Shown here piece by piece: positions 1 to 5,871 of a stretch of DNA of 9,155 nucleotides. Numbering within the stretch: the first letter of the stretch is position 1; every line of letters starts with the position of its first letter. Under the pieces are notes generated by a model that ran no database searches, was not told the origin of the DNA, and saw only the letters and a program-made list of their open reading frames with translations. Source of the DNA: an uncultured Alphaproteobacteria bacterium. GTDB lineage: Bacteria > Pseudomonadota > Alphaproteobacteria > Micavibrionales > Micavibrionaceae. Location: NCBI GenBank assembly GCA_937128575.1, contig CAKZMN010000360.1:1-9155 (forward strand), read 5' to 3'. The position numbers and the translations under genes were made by a program.

Positions 1-1
1 G

Positions 2-541
2 CTTAAGCTATGTCAGGATCGCCGCGGGCAGCAGATTGAGCTGACCTATGTGGGGGAGCGCGCGATGCTTGTCTACCGCCTACCGCTGAACGAGGTGGTG
101 TTTGATTTTTATGACCGTTTGAAGAGTATCTCCAAAGGTTATGCCAGCTTTGATTACGATCTAGACGGCTATAGCCCAAATGATCTGGTGAAGCTAGAAA
201 TTCGCGTAAATGAAGAGCCGGTGGATGCGCTGGCGATGATTGTTCACCGCGACAGCGCCGAGAGCCGCGGGCGCGGCATGTGTGAGCGTCTAAAAGACCT
301 GATCCCGCGCCAGATGTTTAAAATCGCCATTCAGGCCGCCATTGGCGGCAAGATTATTGGCCGTGAAAACGTGTCCGCCATGCGCAAGGACGTGACCGCC
401 AAATGTTATGGCGGCGATATATCCCGTAAGAAAAAGCTGCTCGATAAGCAGAAAAAGGGTAAAGCCAAAATGCGCCAATACGGCAATGTGGAGATACCGC
501 AAAGCGCGTTTATTGCGGCGCTTAAGATGGGCGATGAGTGA
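2..541 (+). CDS. lepA: Elongation factor 4 (LepA), C-terminal part, 5' end outside window
   Basis: LepA is a ribosome-associated translational GTPase that acts on stalled or mis-translocated ribosomes and affects ribosome assembly. The frame is open from the left edge, so only the last 179 residues are visible (about 600 in the full family protein); the GTPase domain is upstream. The visible part starts in the EF-G-like domain V with the C-Q-x-R-R-G-x-Q motif, followed by the family-specific C-terminal domain. That domain shows [45 protein letters not shown] and a GNVEIPQ-AF ending, all close to E. coli LepA as I remember it. An in-frame GTG at 50 is internal, not a start. The TGA stop at 539-541 overlaps the start of the next gene, suggesting translational coupling. 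Identification is near certain. Confidence 0.97.
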   Translation, partial: LKLCQDRRGQQIELTYVGERAMLVYRLPLNEVVFDFYDRLKSISKGYASFDYDLDGYSPNDLVKLEIRVNEEPVDALAMIVHRDSAESRGRGMCERLKDLIPRQMFKIAIQAAIGGKIIGRENVSAMRKDVTAKCYGGDISRKKKLLDKQKKGKAKMRQYGNVEIPQSAFIAALKMGDE

Positions 542-1200
542 TGAGGAAAAAGGGTGACATCATTTTTGATGCCTACTGCATTCTCCTAATAATCTCGAGC
601 GCTCTTTTGTGTGCCAGTGTACTTTCGGAAATATCTCTACTTCCATATTTTGAGCATCTATTATCATTTCTATCTCAGAACTGGCAGGGCATAATCGCGA
701 TCACTGCAATTGTTTTTACTGTAATTCAAGTGATCTTTATGAGACAGCACAATAAGCTGTCACTAAGACCTGTCCTAGATTTTTCAGCAGAAGCGATCAG
801 AAAAAAAGACGAAATATTTATAACACATACTGCGCAAAACAAAGGAATGGGACCCGCGATAATCGAAAGCTTCGAAATATATGAATTAGACAGCTTTATA
901 GAGAAAAACTCTTTTCAAAAATCCATGGAAATCCTGAGAATAAAAATGGGGCACATAGGAAAAAACTCTACAATGCAGTTTGGAAGACTTAAGGAGGGCA
1001 CGACCCTTTCCCCACAAGAAAAAAGAACTATTATATCAATCAAATACCCTTTTCGCTTTTTCGAAAGTAATCACAGAAAAATATCTGACATCAGCGAGTC
1101 CTTTAGTTTTAAGGTTAAATATAAATCAGTTTATGGAGATGGATTCATTTATGCAGATGGAAAACTCCCTAAAGAGGAATATTATCCCATAACACCTTAA
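541..1200 (+). CDS. Two-helix membrane protein of unknown function, AT-rich
   Basis: I do not recognise the family. The ATG at 541 shares its A with the lepA stop; a GTG at 538 would add one residue. The 219-residue product has a short basic start (MRKK), a hydrophobic helix at about residues 7-29 and a second at about 48-67. A soluble region of about 150 residues follows. It carries S-L-R-P-V-L-D-F just after the second helix and then QNKGMGPAIIESFEI. This N-x-G-x-G-P-A-x-I pattern recurs, as I recall, in poorly characterised bacterial membrane-anchored proteins with a beta-rich domain. Two helices would put both ends on the same side, probably cytoplasmic. The gene is AT-rich: 83 G+C in four sampled 60-base lines (35%), against 65 of 120 in two lepA lines (54%). 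There is no clear Shine-Dalgarno, so it probably depends on lepA translation. It may be a recent acquisition. Confidence 0.8.
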   Translation: MRKKGDIIFDAYCILLIISSALLCASVLSEISLLPYFEHLLSFLSQNWQGIIAITAIVFTVIQVIFMRQHNKLSLRPVLDFSAEAIRKKDEIFITHTAQNKGMGPAIIESFEIYELDSFIEKNSFQKSMEILRIKMGHIGKNSTMQFGRLKEGTTLSPQEKRTIISIKYPFRFFESNHRKISDISESFSFKVKYKSVYGDGFIYADGKLPKEEYYPITP

Positions 1201-1265
1201 TGGCTCTATTAAAAAAGCGCACTGCCCACCCCACCCCCGTAAAATTTGGGAACAAACTTGCCAAG

Positions 1266-1287
1266 CTGAAAAGCATTGCGTTTTCAG
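1266..1287. repeat. Inverted repeat in the gap before the SIMPL gene
   Basis: A perfect 7-base inverted repeat, CTGAAAA (1266-1272) and TTTTCAG (1281-1287), encloses an 8-base loop. A T-run sits about 17 bases downstream (1304-1309), too far for a textbook terminator. The right arm overlaps CAGTGCG (1285-1291), which is complementary to CGCACTG at 1218-1224, so two pairings exclude each other. The rest of the 1201-1338 gap shows no gene. It could be a weak terminator for the lepA transcript, a regulatory hairpin or chance. Confidence 0.3.
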
Positions 1288-1304
1288 TGCGTTGTCACTA
1301 TGGT
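1276..1304 (+). promoter_or_regulatory. Possible sigma70-type promoter for the SIMPL gene
   Basis: TTGCGT (1276-1281) and TATGGT (1299-1304) are separated by 17 bases. They match 3 of 6 and 4 of 6 consensus positions, which is weak. The distance to the ribosome binding site at 1324 is reasonable. This is a by-eye call only. Confidence 0.25.
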
Positions 1305-1323
1305 TTTTTCATCATATTTATAT

Positions 1324-1330
1324 AAAGGAG
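1324..1330 (+). promoter_or_regulatory. Ribosome binding site fixing the SIMPL start
   Basis: AAAGGAG lies 8 bases before the ATG at 1339. This strong Shine-Dalgarno selects 1339 over the in-frame upstream start at 1276, which would put extra residues in front of an otherwise well-formed signal peptide. Confidence 0.85.
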
Positions 1331-1338
1331 ATCGCCCG

Positions 1339-2073
1339 ATGCGCGCTATTTTAATTGCTGCTTTTGCTTTGCTTACCTTCATTCCCGTGGCTCGGGCCGA
1401 TATTCAGGATCCGGTGTTTTTGTTGAATGAGGGAGAGAGTTTATTGCATATCTCCGCCACCGAACGCCGCGAGGTGGATCAGGATTTATTGATCGCGAAT
1501 TTACGCATTGAGGTTGAGGATAAGAGCAACAAAAAGGTTCAAAACGACATCAACACCGCAATGGCGAAAGCGCTGGATCTTGCTAAAAAATATGATGACG
1601 TGAAGGCGATTACGCGCGGTTATAACGTGCATCAATATGACCGCAATGGCGGGCGCAAAAATCTGGCGCGCGACATGGTTTGGAAGGGCAACCAATCGGT
1701 GCAGCTAAAATCCAAGAACGCGGAAGATTTGCTGGAGCTTGCTGGGAAAATTCAGGAAGCTGGGTTTTTGATGAATGGTTTGAGCTACACCCTATCCCCC
1801 GAGGTTGCGGCGAAGGTTCAGGATGAAATGTTAGAAGCCGCGCTAGAGAAGCTTCAAATCCGCGCGGAGCGCGCATCCAAGGCGCTTGGGAAATCCAAGG
1901 CGAGCCTGAAGGAAATCAACACAAATGGTAATTACGCCCCTAGCCCGCAGGTTTATGCCCGCGGCATGGAAATGATGAGCATGGCGGCGGATTCAAAAAT
2001 GGCCGCGCCCGTTGCCTCCCCCGGAGAGACAACAATCACAATGAATGTAAGCGCGAAAGCAATCTTGCGTTAG
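1339..2073 (+). CDS. Exported SIMPL-domain (DUF541) protein
   Basis: The product has 244 residues starting at the ATG at 1339. Residues 1-20 form a signal peptide: MRA, a hydrophobic core (ILIAAFALLTFIPV) and an A-R-A cleavage site before Asp21, so the mature protein should be periplasmic or outer-membrane associated. The rest fits the SIMPL/DUF541 family. There is an early strand with I-S-A-T-E-R-R-E-V (family pattern: sG-g-v), an alternating strand LIANLRIEVE, and a helix with N-D-I-N-T-A-M-A-K-A. A long amphipathic helix (about 155-205, EAALEKLQIRAERASKALG) leads into a Met/Ala-rich linker, and the protein ends on a strand of the type T-I-T-M-N-V-S-A-K. SIMPL proteins are periplasmic oligomers of mostly unknown role; some have been linked to envelope or oxidative stress. 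It is probably transcribed alone and ends at the hairpin at 2103-2140. Confidence 0.88.
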   Translation: MRAILIAAFALLTFIPVARADIQDPVFLLNEGESLLHISATERREVDQDLLIANLRIEVEDKSNKKVQNDINTAMAKALDLAKKYDDVKAITRGYNVHQYDRNGGRKNLARDMVWKGNQSVQLKSKNAEDLLELAGKIQEAGFLMNGLSYTLSPEVAAKVQDEMLEAALEKLQIRAERASKALGKSKASLKEINTNGNYAPSPQVYARGMEMMSMAADSKMAAPVASPGETTITMNVSAKAILR

Positions 2074-2102
2074 AGACCGCTTAAATACCGAAATTTAAAG
2101 AT

Positions 2103-2141
2103 AAAGGGCGCCCGTGCTAGTTGAAGCATGAGCGCCCTTTT
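2103..2141. terminator. Two-way rho-independent terminator
   Basis: AAAGGGCGC (2103-2111) pairs perfectly with GCGCCCTTT (2132-2140). TGCT and AGCA inside the loop (2115-2118, 2125-2128) can extend the stem. On the plus strand the stem ends in TTTT. On the minus strand it is followed by a U-rich stretch complementary to 2091-2103. It lies between two convergent genes and should stop both. Confidence 0.85.
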
Positions 2142-2165
2142 CTCACGGGGGTACGAGAGAGGAAA

Positions 2166-2570
2166 TTAACGGTATTTGTAATAGTGCTTGGCGCGTTTAT
2201 GGGCCTTATAGTGTTTGCGCGCTTTATAATGCGGATTCCCCCATCTATAGCTAGGTCTGTAATTTACAGGCTGGCGCACCACAACTAGATTGGTTGGCGC
2301 TCTATAGGCTGTGCGCGGGGCGGCGTAGGTCACGCGCTCCACGGAGGGCGGCGCGGAGATGCGTTGGTTCGTGCCCTTAATTTTCCATGCACCATCGGGT
2401 TGCAGGCAGGCTGTGCCATAACTTTCAACAGCTCGGCCACCAACGGTCACGGTTTTGGTGTATTCACGGCAGTAATCATTGCTATACCCTGCGGCCTGCG
2501 CCGATGGCGCAACACCCATAAAGGCAACGCCGGATAGTCCGGTTAGGAATAATGCTCTGGTAAAATTCAT
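2166..2570 (-). CDS. Small exported protein with a surface-antigen-like core and Lys/His/Tyr-rich tail
   Basis: The product has 134 residues. Residues 1-26 are a signal peptide with a hydrophobic core (ALFLTGLSGVAFMGVA) and an A-Q-A cleavage site. The mature part begins with a conserved-looking core at about 33-63: YCREYTKTVTVGGRAVESYG, then TACLQPDGAWKI. Its two cysteines (34 and 55) could form a disulfide. From memory this core resembles the C-terminal segment of alphaproteobacterial 17-kDa surface-antigen-type proteins, but the glycine-zipper region usual there is absent. A Pro/Thr/Val linker follows, then a strongly basic, aromatic tail (residues 114-134) with two HYKA-x-K units. AAGGAG at 2577-2582, 6 bases before the ATG, supports the start. 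The likely location is the periplasm or cell surface; the tail may bind wall, LPS, nucleic acid or metal (inference). Exact function is unknown. Confidence 0.78.
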   Translation of the reverse strand: MNFTRALFLTGLSGVAFMGVAPSAQAAGYSNDYCREYTKTVTVGGRAVESYGTACLQPDGAWKIKGTNQRISAPPSVERVTYAAPRTAYRAPTNLVVVRQPVNYRPSYRWGNPHYKARKHYKAHKRAKHYYKYR

Positions 2571-2576
2571 TTTAGG

Positions 2577-2582
2577 CTCCTT
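2577..2582 (-). promoter_or_regulatory. Ribosome binding site of the small exported protein
   Basis: On the minus strand the sequence reads AAGGAG, then CCTAAA, then ATG. It is a strong site at 6-base spacing and confirms the start at 2570. Confidence 0.8.
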
Positions 2583-2648
2583 ATTTTTTTAGTTTCTGCC
2601 AATTCATACGGCGCGGCATTCACAAACCCTTCGCTTTTTGTTTGAAGT

Positions 2649-2704
2649 TATACTGAACGCGCAACGAAACCAGCTTGCGCCATACGTCTTGTGTGGATTA
2701 CACT
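2649..2704 (+). promoter_or_regulatory. Candidate promoter elements for the cysteine synthase gene
   Basis: Two weak possibilities are visible. TATACT at 2649-2654 is a good -10 but has no matching -35. TTGCGC (2675-2680) with TACACT (2699-2704) at an 18-base spacing would start transcription at about 2711, almost on the ATG at 2712. The complement of 2648-2653 reads GTATAA and is also -10-like, so the region may serve both divergent genes. None of this is certain. Confidence 0.25.
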
Positions 2705-2711
2705 ATTTAGC

Positions 2712-3626
2712 ATGAGCAACGTTTCTTCCAAGGTTCACACATCCATTTTAGACTGCATTGGCAACACCCCTCTTCTCAACATGGGCGGCGGGGTTTATGC
2801 GAAGGCGGAATTTCAAAACCCATCGGGCTCCATTAAAGCCCGCATGGCAAAGTTCATGATTGAAAAGGCAGAGGCCGAAGGCTTGCTAAAGCCCGGTGAT
2901 ACGATTGTTGAATCGACCAGCGGCAATACCGGAAATGCCATGGCGATGGTAGCCGCGGCCAAGGGTTACAAGATGATCGTGGTTATGCCCGATGGCTACA
3001 CGAATGAGCGCAGCAAGATATCCGAAGGCTTTGGCGCAGAAATAAGATTGGTTGGCCATTTCCAAGTCAACGAAGCGCGCGCAGAAGCCATTCGACTGGG
3101 CGGATTAGATGGTCATTATTGTCCGCAGCAATTCGACAATGAATGGAACGTTGAAGAAAACCGTGAGTGGCTGGGGCGCGAGATTATTGCGCAGCTGCCG
3201 GAGGGGTTGAAAATTGACGCCATCGCACAAGGCGTGGGCACGGGCGGCACATTGATTGGCAATGCACAAGCCCTGAAGCAGTGGCACAATCCAGATATTA
3301 AGGTATTTGCAATGGAGCCATCAGAGTCGCAGACCCTGCAATGCTGCCTTGTTGCGGATCACAAAATCGAAGGCATTTCGGATGGATTTGTACCCACGAT
3401 TTATGAGCGCCACAGAGACGTGGTTGATGGCATTATTTCGATCGATAGCGATGAAGCCATTGCAGAATCCAAGCGTTTATGCGCGGCGGGCTTTTTCGTG
3501 GGCCCTAGCTCTGGCGCGAATATGCTGGCGGCGCGTGCGGTGAAGCGCGACAATCCTGAGATTGAAAATGTCCTTACATTTCTTTGTGATCGCGGTGAAA
3601 AATATCTATCCATGATGTTCCCCTAG
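2712..3626 (+). CDS. Cysteine synthase-family PLP-dependent enzyme (CysK/CysM type)
   Basis: This is a fold-type II PLP enzyme that most likely makes L-cysteine from O-acetyl-L-serine and sulfide in the cytoplasm. The 304-residue product is close in length to E. coli CysM (about 303). Visible signatures are NPSGSIKAR with the PLP Schiff-base lysine at 42, the substrate loop STSGNTG (68-74), P-Q-Q-F-D-N (138-143), the PLP phosphate loop GVGTGGT (174-180), E-G-I-S-D-G-F-V-P (220-228), GPSSGAN (264-270) and a C-terminal D-R-G-E-K-Y-L-S. The residue after the lysine is Ala, where Asp is commonest and E. coli CysK has Cys. The start at 2712 is preferred because the protein aligns from there; GTG at 2691 would add seven residues. 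No Shine-Dalgarno precedes 2712. Whether it is CysK, CysM or a specialised relative using another acceptor or sulfur donor cannot be settled by eye. Confidence 0.9.
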   Translation: MSNVSSKVHTSILDCIGNTPLLNMGGGVYAKAEFQNPSGSIKARMAKFMIEKAEAEGLLKPGDTIVESTSGNTGNAMAMVAAAKGYKMIVVMPDGYTNERSKISEGFGAEIRLVGHFQVNEARAEAIRLGGLDGHYCPQQFDNEWNVEENREWLGREIIAQLPEGLKIDAIAQGVGTGGTLIGNAQALKQWHNPDIKVFAMEPSESQTLQCCLVADHKIEGISDGFVPTIYERHRDVVDGIISIDSDEAIAESKRLCAAGFFVGPSSGANMLAARAVKRDNPEIENVLTFLCDRGEKYLSMMFP

Positions 3627-3659
3627 GATGTTATTTCTAGGCATGATAAGTTTTTAAAT

Positions 3660-4676
3660 ATGGAAGAGCCAACAAACAATAATTCCAATTACTCTGCCGC
3701 TGATGTTCCTGCGCACAATTTGGAACGCCGCGATGATGTGCGTTTTCAACATGAAATTGAAAATCTGATCAAGGGCGCGGAAGATATGCGCCTTCAATTT
3801 ATGCGCAAGCAGCGCGGGCGTAATATATCCGCTATGGCGCTGAGCATTTTATGCGTGATTGCCGGCTCTGCGGGGTTTGGTTATTTCTTTTTGATGCAGG
3901 GTAATTTAACGCTCGGCCTTGCATGCATTGCGGGCGCGATGATTGCCCCCGCCATTCTTGGTAAGTGGACAGGCGGCATTGCGAAGGCCTACGCCGCGCA
4001 TTACAAAAATGATTTCATGCCCAAAATGGCGCAACTGCTTGGCGGGCTAAAATTTTACCCCAATCGCGGGATTAGCCACAAAATTGTAACAAAGACCGGC
4101 GTTATTCCGCCCCACGATACCTATAACGCCGAAGATTGCTTTATGGGCGTTTATAAAAACGTGAAGGTCATGTTGTCGGAAGCGCGACTGTATAAAAAGG
4201 GCAAGAATAAAGGTGAACCTGTTTTTGATGGCATCTTTGTATTGCTGGAGGTTGCTGATAAAATTATTGAGGGCCACACAATATTAACGGCCGATGGACA
4301 GCTGGCGGGACGCGCGGCATCGACAATATGGCGCAAGTTTAAGCCCGTTTCAATTCAAACAGAAAACCCCAATTGGAATCGTTTCCAAATATTCTCCACC
4401 AAGCCAGATGCGGCGTCTTTATTAATTGGCGAACGGTTTTTAAAGGAACTGGCGGAAGCGGCGCAAATATTTAACGATGCGCCCTTAAGCGCCGTTTTAT
4501 TTGGTGGCAAGTTTATCTTTCTCGCCATTCCATACGAGGATGACATGTTTGAGGCATCGAATATGTATGTGCCTGTCGCCACGAAGCAACACGCGCTGCA
4601 GTGTAAGAAAGAGATTGAACAGATATTAGAGATTATTGATTTGTTCGAGCTTTATAAAACAGACAGTAAAGCCTAG
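3660..4676 (+). CDS. DUF3137 family membrane protein
   Basis: The product has 338 residues. A hydrophilic N-terminal region (1-54) contains an acidic/basic helix at about 27-50. Two closely spaced transmembrane helices follow at about 56-78 and 83-104, then a large soluble domain to the end. The soluble part fits DUF3137 as I know it: L-K-F-Y-P-N-R-G-I-S (130-139), Y-N-A-E-D-C-F-M-G (155-163), S-E-A-R-L (173-177) and V-F-D-G-I-F-V-L-L-E (188-197). These match the family pattern of an ED-x2-G step, an SE turn and an F-x-G-x-F strand. The function of DUF3137 proteins is not established. The gene starts 33 bases after the cysteine synthase stop and no terminator lies between them, so co-transcription is likely. 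The ATG has no evident Shine-Dalgarno. It ends 7 bases from the convergent gene at 4684. Confidence 0.82.
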   Translation: MEEPTNNNSNYSAADVPAHNLERRDDVRFQHEIENLIKGAEDMRLQFMRKQRGRNISAMALSILCVIAGSAGFGYFFLMQGNLTLGLACIAGAMIAPAILGKWTGGIAKAYAAHYKNDFMPKMAQLLGGLKFYPNRGISHKIVTKTGVIPPHDTYNAEDCFMGVYKNVKVMLSEARLYKKGKNKGEPVFDGIFVLLEVADKIIEGHTILTADGQLAGRAASTIWRKFKPVSIQTENPNWNRFQIFSTKPDAASLLIGERFLKELAEAAQIFNDAPLSAVLFGGKFIFLAIPYEDDMFEASNMYVPVATKQHALQCKKEIEQILEIIDLFELYKTDSKA

Positions 4677-4683
4677 AGCGCAT

Positions 4684-5016
4684 CTATCCGATTTGAACGC
4701 GCAGCATTACCTGATCATCTTTAATCAAGACTGACTTGCTTGCCCCCTTGGGCAGCGGAATGCCCAGCCCGCGACATAAAAGCATAAGCGCAGCGGCCAA
4801 GAAGTCGCGGCTATATTCACGCACAGCAACAGGCTCTTCTATGTCCTGTGGGTTTTCGATTGTTACGATAAGGTTGGCGTTATCGTTTTCGTCAATTTTC
4901 AAGCTCGTAACAGCTCCTGGCGGAGGCTTCTTGATTTGCTTTTGAGAACACATAGCGTAAAGCGCTTTATATATCTCTTCATTATTGAATATGATTCTGC
5001 GGTCTTCTTTAGGCAT
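4684..5016 (-). CDS. Uncharacterised 110-residue protein
   Basis: I do not assign a function. The product is soluble, with no signal peptide. It reads as a compact domain: a charged start (MPKEDRRIIF), a helix with E-E-I-Y-K-A-L-Y-A-M-C (13-23), a KKPPPG turn (29-34), strands S-L-K-I-D and N-L-I-V-T-I-E-N-P, a helix DFLAAALMLLCRGLGIPLPK (71-90) and a final strand V-M-L-R-V-Q-I-G. The mix of an amphipathic core, conserved-looking turns and an uninterrupted frame argues for a real gene, as do a GAGA-type weak ribosome site just upstream and good -10 boxes at 5044-5060. It is convergent with the DUF3137 gene (7 bases between stops, no clear hairpin) and divergent from the gene at 5303. It may be a conserved lineage-specific protein. 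Confidence 0.72.
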   Translation of the reverse strand: MPKEDRRIIFNNEEIYKALYAMCSQKQIKKPPPGAVTSLKIDENDNANLIVTIENPQDIEEPVAVREYSRDFLAAALMLLCRGLGIPLPKGASKSVLIKDDQVMLRVQIG

Positions 5017-5302
5017 GTATGTCTCTATTATTTAACTAGGGGCATTATAAAATAATTATAATCTGAGCACGATAGCATTAAAACATAAAAAATGTGACCC
5101 CTCTCATTTCCTATTTTAAAATCTCTCCCCCTTAATAAAACAGCCATTTTTTACAATAGATAAAATTTTATACAATTTTTATTTAAATACTCGAGAAGTA
5201 AATAAAACCCATAACTATTCAATTTAGATCAAATACTATTCATAATTAAACGAATATTTACTCGACCTCTCTAATATACAAGAAAAAGAGGGAACGGGGA
5301 CT
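5017..5302. promoter_or_regulatory. AT-rich divergent intergenic region
   Basis: This 286-base gap lies between divergent genes. Two sampled lines (5161-5280) hold 25 G+C in 120, about 21%, far below the coding sequence. I see no open frame, RNA gene or terminator. Plus-strand candidates for the 5303 gene are TTTACA (5150-5155) with TACAAT (5171-5176) at a short 15-base spacing, and TAATAT (5272-5277) without a good -35. TTAA-N7-TTTA at 5246-5260 is one base off the CtrA-type TTAA-N7-TTAA pattern. TAAAATTTTA at 5161-5170 is palindromic but trivial in such AT-rich DNA. Confidence 0.5.
5044..5083 (-). promoter_or_regulatory. Likely promoter of the 4684-5016 gene
   Basis: On the minus strand, perfect TATAAT boxes occur at 5044-5049 and 5055-5060. 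The second has TTTTAA (3 of 6 matches to TTGACA) at 5078-5083 with a 17-base spacing. Either would give a short leader of about 20-32 bases before the ATG at 5016. AT-richness makes chance boxes common, so confidence is moderate at best. Confidence 0.4.
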
Positions 5303-5803
5303 ATGAGTATTAACACAGCACAACAACAGAACGATTTAGAAAAGAAGCACATTGAGGCTGTTTTATTTAGCCTAATGAAAGAGCTTCAAAAACTTGCCCC
5401 GCATCCGGACAAACCAAAAAGTACTGGCGCAGATTTTGTACAAACAGACAGCGCATATGAACCAGCAGCTGATTACGATGGGTTGCTCGGCAGCCTGATC
5501 ATTGAAGGCACGTTGGGCGGCGCATTTGGCGCAGCAGCAGCGGGAGTTAACTGGGGCGATGCAGTGGAATGCGTTAGCGAGTATATGCAAGACCGCCCAG
5601 CGGCACAGGCACGCGCCCCTTACAGCATTGGTCAAAAGCGCTCTATCTCTGCTGCATTTAACACAAGCGGCACGCACACCGAGATGATGGGCTCTTACCT
5701 GCGCGATTTACCGCGCCGCCTAGGGATTGAGCGCTGGCTATCTGATTATCAGCGTAAATTATATGCAACGCACAAACATGCTGCGCTAGGGCTAGCCGCT
5801 TAA
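5303..5803 (+). CDS. Uncharacterised 166-residue protein with a Gly/Ala-rich hydrophobic segment
   Basis: I do not recognise this protein. The N-terminal part is a polar helix (about 8-31, DLEKKHIEAVLFSLMKELQK), followed by a Pro/Lys/Asp linker. Residues 60-82 are hydrophobic and small-residue rich (GLLGSLIIEGTLGGAFGAAA), with G-x3-G spacings (Gly69-Gly73, Gly72-Gly76) of glycine-zipper type. This segment could insert in a membrane or pack helices. The C-terminal half is polar and basic, with R-D-L-P-R-R-L-G-I-E-R-W-L around 134-146. No signal peptide is evident. The start at 5303 is preceded by GAGGG at 5288-5292, about 10 bases upstream. It follows the AT-rich regulatory gap and precedes the gene at 5872 by 68 bases in the same direction, so the two may be co-transcribed. 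Confidence 0.7.
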   Translation: MSINTAQQQNDLEKKHIEAVLFSLMKELQKLAPHPDKPKSTGADFVQTDSAYEPAADYDGLLGSLIIEGTLGGAFGAAAAGVNWGDAVECVSEYMQDRPAAQARAPYSIGQKRSISAAFNTSGTHTEMMGSYLRDLPRRLGIERWLSDYQRKLYATHKHAALGLAA

Positions 5804-5824
5804 TAACATTTCACGTATGATAGA

Positions 5825-5844
5825 TTAACCAGCGCGCTTTAACC
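5825..5844. repeat. TTAACC direct repeat around a palindrome
   Basis: Two TTAACC copies (5825-5830 and 5839-5844) flank the perfect 8-base palindrome AGCGCGCT (5831-5838) in the short gap between the two unassigned plus-strand genes. The layout resembles a small regulator site, but no regulator can be named and chance is possible. Confidence 0.3.
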
Positions 5845-5861
5845 GTCCTCCTTACGCGCAT

Positions 5862-5865
5862 GAGG
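5862..5865 (+). promoter_or_regulatory. Ribosome binding site choosing the start at 5872
   Basis: GAGG lies 6 bases before the ATG at 5872. The upstream in-frame ATG at 5860 overlaps this motif and has no Shine-Dalgarno of its own, so 5872 is the better start. Confidence 0.65.
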
Positions 5866-5871
5866 TTATCT

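Noticed and set aside
290..502. Open frame of 70 codons on the minus strand inside lepA
   Set aside because: It is antisense to a strongly conserved lepA coding region and has no family resemblance.
980..1192. Second plus-strand frame of 70 codons inside the two-helix protein gene
   Set aside because: It is an out-of-frame shadow; the longer frame has membrane helices and a conserved-looking core.
4677..4683. Terminator between the convergent genes ending at 4676 and 4684
   Set aside because: The seven-base gap and flanks show no GC-rich hairpin or T-run.
5181..5204. Imperfect inverted repeat around CTCGAG in the AT-rich gap
   Set aside because: Only four bases (TACT/AGTA) pair cleanly; this is expected by chance at about 20% G+C.
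5372..5677. Minus-strand frame of 101 codons opposite the 5303 gene
   Set aside because: It is Cys/Ala-rich in a way typical of antisense translation and has no ribosome site; the plus frame has a start, a ribosome site and a promoter region.
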